In this document: positions 1 through 5,170 of the stretch, one piece after another
Layout: each line of letters starts with the position of its first letter
How positions within the stretch are numbered: position 1 is the first letter of the stretch
From: Gemmatimonadota bacterium
GTDB lineage: Bacteria > Gemmatimonadota > Gemmatimonadetes > Gemmatimonadales > Gemmatimonadaceae
DNA: 5,170 nt
Reading direction: 5' to 3'
Assembly: GCA_003222065.1 (NCBI GenBank)
Contig: QHUV01000212.1
Location: 1-5,170, forward strand
Made by a program: the position numbers and the translations under genes
The notes under the pieces: generated by a model
The model's input: the letters and a program-made list of their open reading frames with translations, nothing else
Told to the model about the DNA's origin: nothing
The model's database searches: none

Positions 1-220
1 GGTGCGTATTCGCATGATCGGGCTCACGCCCGACATCCAAGCACTCACCCGCTTCATGCGCCAGCTCGAGTCATCGCCCTTCTTCGCCGACGTGCAGTTG
101 AACAACTCCCAACTTGCGTCGGATCAAGGCAAGGATGTGACGCAGTTCACACTCGACGTGACCTACACACGTCCGGACACGTCGGTGATTCATAGAGTTC
201 CACTGTCATCCGCGAAGTAA
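1..220 (+). CDS. pilN: PilN, type IV pilus inner-membrane assembly protein (C-terminal end only)
   Basis: This is the last 72 codons of a gene that enters from the left edge. The reading frame is open to base 1, so the GTG at 2-4 need not be the start. The residues match the end of the PilN ferredoxin-like periplasmic domain: a GLTPDIQALTRFMRQLESS helix, then a PFF-x-DVQL strand, then a Q-F-T-L-D-V-T-Y strand. This helix-strand pattern ending in a 'short-distance serine-proline/phenylalanine, then F-x-L-x-V' motif is typical of PilN. In known systems PilN is a bitopic inner-membrane protein whose short cytoplasmic tail binds PilM and whose periplasmic part pairs with PilO. The N-terminal tail and membrane helix lie outside the window. 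Identification rests on this fragment plus the following pilO, pilP and pilQ; alone it would be weak. The stop is 2 bases before pilO, which indicates one transcript. Confidence 0.82.
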   Translation, partial: VRIRMIGLTPDIQALTRFMRQLESSPFFADVQLNNSQLASDQGKDVTQFTLDVTYTRPDTSVIHRVPLSSAK

Positions 221-222
221 CC

Positions 223-858
223 ATGGCCCTCCTTCCATCCAGGCAACGCGATCAGATTCTGCTGATGGTGATCGTGCTCTCACTGGGCGCGATTGGCGGG
301 TATTTCATGTACATGTTCGGCGACAAGTCGCAGGAGATCGCGACCCTCGATACGCACGTCGCCGCCCTCCAAGCCATGAACGACAAGGTGAAGGCCGACG
401 TCAAGGCCGGTGCCTTCGATCGTGCGCGGCGCGAGGCGGCTCGGTTCGAGAGAGACCTGCGAGTTCTCGATCGCCTCGTGCCGCACACCAACGAGGTCCC
501 GGCGCTGCTCGATCAAGTCTCGACGGCGGCGCGTCGCGCCGGCCTCGAGCTGCAAGACGTCGCTCCCGCCGGCCCACAGCCCGGTGAGGAGTTCGATACC
601 TACAAGTACAAGCTCGGTGTCCTCGGCGGTTATCACGAGATCGCGCAGTTTCTCACGAACATCGCGACACTCGACCGCATCGTGGCCCCGATGAACGTCA
701 ATCTGATCGTGACCACCGGTAAGGGTGAAAAGAAAGCCAAATCCGGCGAATCGCTGCTCGACGCGCGATTCGAGATTCAGACGTATGTCTCGCATGGCGG
801 AGTCCAGCCGATGAGCGAGAACATGAAGCCGACGGCGGCGACGCAGGGGAATCCATGA
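223..858 (+). CDS. pilO: PilO, type IV pilus inner-membrane alignment protein
   Basis: The protein is 211 residues, the usual size for PilO (about 200). Residues 1-11 are short and basic (cytoplasmic). Residues 12-32 (ILLMVIVLSLGAIGGYFMYMF) form one membrane helix. Residues 36-85 are heptad-like and highly charged, fitting the PilO periplasmic coiled coil. Residues 86-190 form the ferredoxin-like domain, with the family-like stretch VPALLDQVSTAARRAGLEL, then Y-K-Y, then GGYHEIAQFLTNIATLDRIV, and a final F-E-I-Q-T-Y strand. The last 20 residues are a polar low-complexity tail. Known role: it dimerises with PilN and holds PilP under the secretin. The ATG follows the pilN stop by 2 bases, and only a weak GAAG (214-217) precedes it, so translation is probably coupled to pilN. 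Its TGA overlaps the next start as ATGA. There are no cysteines. Identity is secure from architecture and neighbours. Confidence 0.9.
   Translation: MALLPSRQRDQILLMVIVLSLGAIGGYFMYMFGDKSQEIATLDTHVAALQAMNDKVKADVKAGAFDRARREAARFERDLRVLDRLVPHTNEVPALLDQVSTAARRAGLELQDVAPAGPQPGEEFDTYKYKLGVLGGYHEIAQFLTNIATLDRIVAPMNVNLIVTTGKGEKKAKSGESLLDARFEIQTYVSHGGVQPMSENMKPTAATQGNP
845..850 (+). promoter_or_regulatory. Ribosome binding site of the PilP-like gene
   Basis: AGGGGA lies inside the end of pilO, 4 bases before the ATG at 855. It supports the ATGA-overlap start over the internal ATG at 930 (residue 26). Choosing 855 keeps the only strong N-terminal membrane helix in the protein. Confidence 0.6.
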
Positions 859-1712
859 AGCTCCTCAAAATCATCGGCGTGTTCCTCCTTCTCGCCGGCG
901 TCATCGTCTACTACAAGTTCGAGCTCGTGATGACCAAGGCCGAGTCGTTGCTCAGGCTCGGTGTCGGCGTTCTCGCCATGCTGCATCTGTCGTCGGCAAA
1001 GGGGTCTCCGTCTCTCGCTAGCAAGCCCGCCACACATAAGCCGTCGCGCCAGGTCGCGCAGAACGTAACGCCAAACACGAACGGCGCGGAGAAGGTCGTT
1101 GGTCCGCTCGCTCCTGCTCGATCGGGTGGGTCGGCGATCATGCCGTCCGCGCCGTTAGGCGCCGGTCCGATTCAAGCTGCGCGCAACGCCGCCGCGGCGA
1201 CCAACGCGCACATTGCCGGGGAAACGGGTCAGGACGTGCCGCCGCCAAAGGGCGCGCGGTCGGCCACTCCGGCGCCCGCTCCCACACCCGCGCAAGCGCC
1301 TGCCAATCAGGGCGCTGTCGTTCAACAGGGCGCGCCGACACCAGCATCGAATGCGACCGCGCCACGCGCCGCCAACAACGTCGATGCTCCGGTGATGCGT
1401 GAGAGCTTCGACTATACGCGCGACACGCGTCGCGATCCGTTCGTCTCCCTCATGACCACGAGCGATCTCCGGCCGACGCTGACCGACCTGCGTCTAACGG
1501 GCATTCTGTACGACCTATCGGGGCGCCGCCCCGTCGCCATCCTCCGCGACATCGCGGGTGGGCAGTGGCGCGTCACCACCGGCATGACCCTCGGCCGCAT
1601 GCGTGTCGCGCAGATAAAACCAAAGACTATCATCTTCACCATCGAGGAGTTCGGCTTCAATCGTCAGGATTCGCTGATCCTCGGTGACACCACGAGAGTG
1701 AGGCACAGATGA
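855..1712 (+). CDS. pilP: PilP-like type IV pilus protein with N-terminal membrane anchor and Pro/Ala-rich linker
   Basis: The protein is 285 residues, longer than a typical PilP (about 170-190). Residues 3-20 are a strong hydrophobic helix and 32-47 a second, weaker hydrophobic stretch. Residues 50-180 are low-complexity Ala/Pro/Thr/Asn-rich, including PAPAPTPAQAPA at 139-150. Residues 183-275 form the compact domain: FDYTRDTRRDPF (185-196), then LTDLRLTGILYD (209-220), a strand ending in AILRD, a V-T-T-G-M-x-L-G turn (240-247), and I-I-F-T-I-E-E (259-265). The 'RDPF ... L-x-L-x-G ... G-x-x-x-G' order is the PilP/homology-region pattern that binds secretin N0 in known systems. Canonical PilP is a lipoprotein, but this one has no cysteine at all and so no lipobox; the N-terminal helix presumably anchors it in the inner membrane. 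It overlaps both neighbours by ATGA. Family assignment comes from the C-terminal pattern and from its place between pilO and pilQ. It could also be described as a PilP-domain protein of a divergent subfamily. Confidence 0.75.
   Translation: MKLLKIIGVFLLLAGVIVYYKFELVMTKAESLLRLGVGVLAMLHLSSAKGSPSLASKPATHKPSRQVAQNVTPNTNGAEKVVGPLAPARSGGSAIMPSAPLGAGPIQAARNAAAATNAHIAGETGQDVPPPKGARSATPAPAPTPAQAPANQGAVVQQGAPTPASNATAPRAANNVDAPVMRESFDYTRDTRRDPFVSLMTTSDLRPTLTDLRLTGILYDLSGRRPVAILRDIAGGQWRVTTGMTLGRMRVAQIKPKTIIFTIEEFGFNRQDSLILGDTTRVRHR
1700..1703 (+). promoter_or_regulatory. Ribosome binding site of pilQ
   Basis: GAGG sits 5 bases before the ATG at 1709, within the end of the PilP-like gene. The alternative in-frame ATG at 1721 has a GAGG only 1 base upstream, which is too close, so 1709 is preferred. 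Either start leaves a usable signal peptide. Confidence 0.55.
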
Positions 1713-3700
1713 TTCGAGGCATGACGCTGGTCACGACGGCCCTCGTCGCGCTCGCGCCTTTCACCGCGAGCGCGACACCGGCACGTCCCACGAGCGCCAC
1801 GCCGGGTACGGGTACCCGCGATGGGCGCACGACCGCCGAAGTACCCGCTACTCCTCCGGCCTCGGCCGTCATCTCGTTGAGCGTCGTGCCAACGAGCGAC
1901 CGCGCCGACGTCATCATCGGCGTCGACGGGCCCGTGGTGGTGCATGACTTCACGCTCGCCGCGGAGAACAAGATCGTCGTCGACATCACCGGCGCGACAC
2001 TTGGCATCGCCGCGACCGATCCCTACGATCGCGTCGCCCGCGCTGGCATCATCGACGTGCGCTACTCGCAGTTCCGGAAGAACATCGTGCGCGTCGTGCT
2101 CACCCTCGATAGCGCCAAGCCGTACTCCGTGGTGCGCGGGAAGCACGAGGTGCGCGTATCCATCGAGGGCAAGAGTAACCGCGTAGCGATCTGGCATATC
2201 GGCTTCGATGTGCCGACGAACACGGTTGACGACCGTGCCGCGCGCGTCGAGACCAGCGAAGCGCGGTCGACGACGTCCAAAGTCAGTGAGCCTCGCCGCG
2301 AACCGACGTTAGGCACGTCGCGCTTCGTGTCGATGCAGCAGCGCTCGCAGCAACCACGCATCACCATCGCGTGGGAGAACGCCGACATCCACGACGTCCT
2401 CGCCGCGTTTGCCGCCTTCTCCGGTCGCACGATTCTTCCCTCTCGCGAGGTGTCGGGACCGGTCACGGCCGAAATCTCGAATCAACCGTGGGACATCGCG
2501 ATGCGCGCCATTCTGAACGCGAACGGCTTCGACGCCGTCGAGGATCAGAACGGCATCATCATCGTCGACACCTTCCTGCATTTGCTCAGCCGGCAAAACG
2601 CCGAGCCGTTGGCGACGCGAACGATCCGTCTCAACTACGCCCGAGCCACGACCGTCAGTACGATGGTGCGTGAGCGGCTCTCCCGCGACTGTACGCGTAT
2701 CACGATCCCCGGCGGTCCGGTCTCCTCATCGTCGCCAAACGGCACGCCCGCCATCCAGCTCAACCCGAACTGTCCGGTGCGCGGCGCCGTCACGGCTGAC
2801 TCGCTCACCAACAGCTTGAGCATTACTGACATTCCAGCGAACCTCGACGAGCTCGAGTCCTACTCCCGCAGCATCGACTTGCGCCAGCCGCAGGTGAACA
2901 TCAAGGCGAAGATCATCCTCGTCGATCGCACGCAGCTCGAGGGCCTGGGTTTGCGCTACGACCTCGGCACCCAGCAGCAGTTCTTCAATGACGTCGTTCC
3001 GCGCAGCGACTCGCTGGGCAATCAGCTCACGAATGCCGGCCAGATCGTGATCGGCGGCAACCTCGTGTCAGCCATCGCCAACGCGACGGCGCGCGTGCCT
3101 TCGGCGGCGCTCCAACTCGTGTACTCCACCGCCATCGGCGGCTTTGACTTCACGACTTTCCTCGAGGCGCTTCAGCAGGTCTCGCTCCTCGACGTGCAGG
3201 CCGAGCCGAGTGCGAGTGTGCTCAATAATCGCACGGCGAATCTCACCGCCGGTACACAGGTCCCGATTCGCGTCATCGACGCGTCATCGGGAGCGACGAG
3301 CGGCGGCAACTTCCCGCGCGCCACGGTGCGCATTCAAGAGACTGGTATCATCCTCAACGTGACGCCGCAGGTGACGGCCAATGGCCAGATCCAGATGCGC
3401 GTCCATGTCGAGAACTCCGACGTCCAAGACCTTGGCGGCGATATCGGCGCGGTGTTCCCGCGACAGAGCGTCGACAACGAGGTGCTTGTCGGCGACGGCG
3501 AGACCGCTGTCATGGGCGGCCTCACGCAGACCACAGTGCGTCTCTCCAAATCGGGGATACCGCTGCTGATCGACCTGCCGCTGATCGGACGCTTGTTCGG
3601 CGTCACCCAGCGCACGGAAGCGAAGCGCGATCTACTCATCCTGATCACGCCACACATCATCGACGACGGTCAGCAGCCGTCGGACCAGATCCGCCGCTAA
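1709..3700 (+). CDS. pilQ: PilQ, type IV pilus outer-membrane secretin
   Basis: The protein is 663 residues, within the usual PilQ range. Residues 1-22 look like a Sec signal peptide (MIRGMTLVTTALVALAPFTA, then SA-T). Residues 23-52 are a Thr/Pro/Ala linker. Residues 53-153 are one AMIN domain (IVVDITGATLGI, then IVRVVLTLD), known to bind peptidoglycan in related proteins. Residues 156-215 are a polar linker. Residues 217-288 are N0/STN (ADIHDVLAAFAAFSGRTIL, then QPWDIAMRAILNANGF). Residues 303-392 are N1 (RTIRLNYARATTVSTMV, then TNSLSITDIPANLDELESY) with an insertion at 327-358 flanked by C328 and C355, the only cysteines. Residues 395-652 are the secretin barrel, with P-Q-V-x-I near 394-398 and the secretin signature at 591-631 (VGDGETAVMGG, then SGIPLLIDLPLIGRLFG), ending in LLILITPHII. 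It multimerises into the pore through which the pilus passes. It is the last pil gene in the run. Only one AMIN domain is seen. Identity is very secure. Confidence 0.96.
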   Translation: MIRGMTLVTTALVALAPFTASATPARPTSATPGTGTRDGRTTAEVPATPPASAVISLSVVPTSDRADVIIGVDGPVVVHDFTLAAENKIVVDITGATLGIAATDPYDRVARAGIIDVRYSQFRKNIVRVVLTLDSAKPYSVVRGKHEVRVSIEGKSNRVAIWHIGFDVPTNTVDDRAARVETSEARSTTSKVSEPRREPTLGTSRFVSMQQRSQQPRITIAWENADIHDVLAAFAAFSGRTILPSREVSGPVTAEISNQPWDIAMRAILNANGFDAVEDQNGIIIVDTFLHLLSRQNAEPLATRTIRLNYARATTVSTMVRERLSRDCTRITIPGGPVSSSSPNGTPAIQLNPNCPVRGAVTADSLTNSLSITDIPANLDELESYSRSIDLRQPQVNIKAKIILVDRTQLEGLGLRYDLGTQQQFFNDVVPRSDSLGNQLTNAGQIVIGGNLVSAIANATARVPSAALQLVYSTAIGGFDFTTFLEALQQVSLLDVQAEPSASVLNNRTANLTAGTQVPIRVIDASSGATSGGNFPRATVRIQETGIILNVTPQVTANGQIQMRVHVENSDVQDLGGDIGAVFPRQSVDNEVLVGDGETAVMGGLTQTTVRLSKSGIPLLIDLPLIGRLFGVTQRTEAKRDLLILITPHIIDDGQQPSDQIRR

Positions 3701-3723
3701 CGGCGATCGGGAAACGACGGCTG
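3674..3723 (+). other. Nested inverted repeat across the pilQ stop codon (possible RNA stem or attenuator)
   Basis: An outer 9-bp perfect arm pair, CAGCCGTCG (3674-3682) with CGACGGCTG (3715-3723), encloses an inner stem, CGCCG (3692-3696) with CGGCG (3701-3705), around a CTAA loop that contains the pilQ TAA. The inner stem can extend by GAT/ATC and CC/GG if A3687 and C3691 bulge out. No T-run follows, so it is not a classical factor-independent terminator. It ends 4 bases before the GGAG of the next gene. It could slow RNA decay, attenuate read-through, or be chance in GC-rich DNA; no experiment or alignment is available here. Confidence 0.4.
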
Positions 3724-3726
3724 ACT

Positions 3727-3730
3727 GGAG
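3727..3730 (+). promoter_or_regulatory. Ribosome binding site of the lipoprotein gene
   Basis: GGAG lies 7 bases before the ATG at 3738, a good spacing. It fixes the start at the codon that gives a complete lipoprotein signal peptide. It is the only ribosome binding site in this window that is not inside an upstream gene. I see no convincing -35/-10 pair in the 37-base gap, so transcription probably continues from pilQ. Confidence 0.65.
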
Positions 3731-3737
3731 TGTGCCT

Positions 3738-5170
3738 ATGAAGCGAGCTCATGTGATCCGATGCGCGGCGGTGATCGCCGCGATTGCGCTGGTCGCTGCA
3801 TGCGACCAGCGCTCCGGCTTAGCCCCGAAGATCAGGGGCGGTGGAGGGACGAGCGGCGGCGCGAAAGGCGCGCCCGCTGTTTCGATCGACACCGTCCGGC
3901 CGAGCCCTGTCAACATCGGCGATTCGATCTTCGTCGCCGTGCACGTCAAGAGCGATTCCTCGATGACGGGCCTCTTGATCTCGGGCCTAACGGTGAAGGG
4001 CAGCGTCAACCTTGGCACGCTGACGACAAGCAACCGCTATACACCCGTCAACGTGCCGCCGAACGGCTCCTTCCGCGCCGGTCTCAAAGACACGGTGATC
4101 ATGCGTTACCTGCAGCCAGGGGTGCCCGTTGATACATCTCTGGACAGTCTCGTCATCATCGCGCAGGCGACCGACAAGGCCGGCAAGGTTGGCGCTGACA
4201 CGGTCGTCGTGAAGGTCGTGACCGGTCCGAAGGTGAACTTCATTACGCCGCAGCCCACGACGCAGGTGTTCGCCGGCGGCGACATGGGCATTCTCGCTCA
4301 CGCCACGCATCCGGACGGCGTGCGCAGCATCACCATCAACGTGAAGAGCCAGGGCACCTGGCCGACGCCGATCAACTACACGACAACCGGTACGTTCTCG
4401 TTAGGCCCGAAGGATACGACACTCTCGGGAACGGTGACCATTCCGGTGAATGCGCCGGTCGGTGGCCGCATCTTGTTCACGGCTTCGGGCATCGATATCA
4501 ACGGCAAGCCCGGATCAGTCGCGTCGATCACGTTGACGGTGAAAGGACAGGATACCGTGCCGCCGCTAGTGACACAGGTCGTGTCGCCACGCATCGAGCT
4601 CACCGACTCCGTGCTCGTGAACTCGTCAGGCTCGAGCGCAACGGTCACGGTCGGCGTCATCGTCAAGGACAGCGTCGGCGTCGAAATCCGGCGTGACAGC
4701 ATCCCTGTTCCAAACCCGCTCAACAACGTCTCGCAGTGGATCAAGCTGCCGCTCACGAACGCCGAGCAGGGACGCAACCTTCGTATCTCGACGTTCGCCA
4801 TCGACCGACTCGGTCGTAAAGGCTATTCGGTGTCGAGCAGCACCACCGTGGCGCAGCCGAACATGGCGGCGGCTTGGTCCGACACGACGGTCGTCGTCTA
4901 CGGGCGCACATATCCGTTGCCGTACGGAGGCGTGGGGTCGGTTGTCGGGGACATCGCCGTCGACACGACGCAGGGCAACGTCTTCGTCTCGAACATCAAT
5001 AACAACCGGCTCGAGGTCTGGCAGGGCACCACGAAGACATTTGCGAGCTCCGGTATCCCTGTCGGGTCGCAGCCGTGGGGCCTCGCCTTCGGGAATAGCC
5101 CGGATACGCTTTACGTCGCCAACTCGGGCGGCACGAACATCAGTCGCGTCTTCGTCGGCACCGGCACGAA
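3738..5170 (+). CDS. Lipoprotein with Ig-like repeats and a beta-propeller (3' end outside window)
   Basis: Starting at the ATG after GGAG, the frame stays open for 477 codons to the right edge, so the gene is partial. Residues 1-21 form a lipoprotein signal peptide ending in V-A-A-C, with Cys22 as the expected lipidated residue. Residues 30-45 are a Gly-rich tether. Three Ig-like or bacterial-cadherin-like units follow, at about 47-162, 164-270 and 273-374. Each ends in a related motif: ATDKAGKVGADTVVVKV (144-160), ASGIDINGKPGSVASITLTV (249-268) and FAIDRLGRKGYSVSSSTTV (353-371). From about 400 the sequence turns into propeller-type repeats (GDIAVDTTQGNVFVSNINNN, 404-423; then WGLAFGNSPDTLYVANSGG, 447-465), like NHL/YVTN or SMP-30 blades. 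I infer an outer-membrane or surface-exposed binding protein. No enzyme motif is seen and the ligand is unknown. The gene lies 37 bases after pilQ on the same strand, so a pilus link is possible but unproved. Confidence 0.85.
   Translation, partial: MKRAHVIRCAAVIAAIALVAACDQRSGLAPKIRGGGGTSGGAKGAPAVSIDTVRPSPVNIGDSIFVAVHVKSDSSMTGLLISGLTVKGSVNLGTLTTSNRYTPVNVPPNGSFRAGLKDTVIMRYLQPGVPVDTSLDSLVIIAQATDKAGKVGADTVVVKVVTGPKVNFITPQPTTQVFAGGDMGILAHATHPDGVRSITINVKSQGTWPTPINYTTTGTFSLGPKDTTLSGTVTIPVNAPVGGRILFTASGIDINGKPGSVASITLTVKGQDTVPPLVTQVVSPRIELTDSVLVNSSGSSATVTVGVIVKDSVGVEIRRDSIPVPNPLNNVSQWIKLPLTNAEQGRNLRISTFAIDRLGRKGYSVSSSTTVAQPNMAAAWSDTTVVVYGRTYPLPYGGVGSVVGDIAVDTTQGNVFVSNINNNRLEVWQGTTKTFASSGIPVGSQPWGLAFGNSPDTLYVANSGGTNISRVFVGTGT
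3786..3812 (+). repeat. Perfect 11-bp inverted repeat over the lipobox codons
   Basis: GCGCTGGTCGC (3786-3796) is followed by TGCAT and then by GCGACCAGCGC (3802-3812), its exact reverse complement. Nine of the 11 pairs are G-C, so the transcript should form a very stable hairpin, with the loop on the Ala21/Cys22 codons of the lipoprotein signal peptide. It begins 48 bases after the A of the start codon. It is read directly from the sequence; any function (translational pausing, attenuation, protein binding) is inference. It is not followed by a T-run. Confidence 0.75.

Noticed and set aside
280..795. 171-codon open frame on the reverse strand opposite pilO
   Set aside because: It lies wholly within pilO. 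The forward frame has the clear PilO architecture, while the reverse product is Arg/Asp/Glu-rich with no recognisable domain, as expected of GC-rich shadow frames.
1519..1533. Six-bp GC hairpin CGGGGC-GCC-GCCCCG inside the PilP-like gene
   Set aside because: It is short, lies in the middle of a coding strand turn (Ser-Gly-Arg-Arg-Pro) and is easily produced by GC-rich codons; no T-run or junction is near.
1803..1818. Palindrome CGGGTACCCG with a partial CGGGTA tandem copy
   Set aside because: It is a 10-bp palindrome in the Thr/Pro/Gly linker of PilQ, where composition makes such words likely; there is no regulatory context.
1926..1935. Palindrome ACGGGCCCGT in pilQ
   Set aside because: It is a 10-bp self-complementary word within the AMIN coding sequence (Val-Asp-Gly-Pro-Val); nothing near it suggests an operator.
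1664..2197. 177-codon open frame on the reverse strand opposite the start of pilQ
   Set aside because: The forward strand encodes the signal peptide and AMIN domain of PilQ here. The reverse product is low-complexity, rich in Arg, Asp and Gly, and has no supported ribosome binding site.
3701..3737. A promoter for the lipoprotein gene in the 37-base gap
   Set aside because: No convincing -35/-10 pair can be seen in this short GC-rich gap, and the nested repeat occupies much of it. A promoter inside the end of pilQ cannot be excluded.
3761..4132. 123-codon forward frame overlapping the start of the lipoprotein gene
   Set aside because: The product is Arg-rich with no domain. The frame starting at 3738 has a proper ribosome binding site and a lipobox and continues to the window edge.
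1153..4406. GTTAGGC / GCCTAAC words as integron attC core sites
   Set aside because: The seven bases fit GTTRRRY/RYYYAAC, but the copies lie inside conserved genes at wide, irregular spacing, without paired inner boxes, an attC-size palindrome or a cassette layout.
4376..4801. 141-codon open frame on the reverse strand opposite the lipoprotein gene
   Set aside because: It is a Thr/Val/Pro-rich mirror of the Ig-like coding region. The forward frame is open for 477 codons with a signal peptide and recognisable repeats.

Overview
The window reads as one uninterrupted plus-strand block of genes for the type IV pilus (T4P) alignment complex, followed by a large surface-type lipoprotein gene that runs off the right edge. 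The DNA is GC-rich (roughly 60-65 % by eye). Coding density is close to 100 %: there are 2 bases between the first two genes, 4-base ATGA overlaps at the next two junctions, and a single 37-base gap before the last gene. High GC, the pilN-O-P-Q order and an Ig-plus-propeller lipoprotein would suit a soil or aquatic Gram-negative bacterium with an outer membrane. Gemmatimonadota is my best guess, but that is an impression of style and no marker in the window proves it.

Layout: 1-220 is the C-terminal end of PilN. 223-858 is PilO. 855-1712 is a PilP-like protein with a membrane-anchored N-terminus, a long Pro/Ala-rich linker and a C-terminal PilP domain. 1709-3700 is the PilQ secretin (signal peptide, one AMIN domain, N0, N1 with a Cys-flanked insertion, secretin barrel). 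3738-5170 is the first 477 codons of a lipoprotein with three Ig-like units and the start of a beta-propeller. The reverse strand carries only shadow frames.

Function: PilN and PilO form coiled-coil heterodimers in the inner membrane. PilP attaches to them and contacts the periplasmic N-domains of PilQ, the outer-membrane pore for the pilus fibre. The overlapping start and stop codons suggest that these subunits are translated in a coupled way. The downstream lipoprotein is either an extra pilus-associated surface protein or an unrelated neighbour; the sequence cannot decide.

The most unusual structure lies at the junction between pilQ and the lipoprotein gene. A nested inverted repeat straddles the pilQ stop codon and ends four bases before the lipoprotein ribosome binding site. 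A perfect 11-bp inverted repeat with a 5-base loop sits over the codons of the lipoprotein signal peptide and lipobox. Other points of note are the missing lipobox in the PilP-like protein, the only two cysteines of PilQ flanking an N1 insertion, and an octamer (CGTTAGGC) that occurs four times and supplies rare in-frame TTA/CTA leucine codons. No phage, insertion sequence, CRISPR array or RNA gene is visible.
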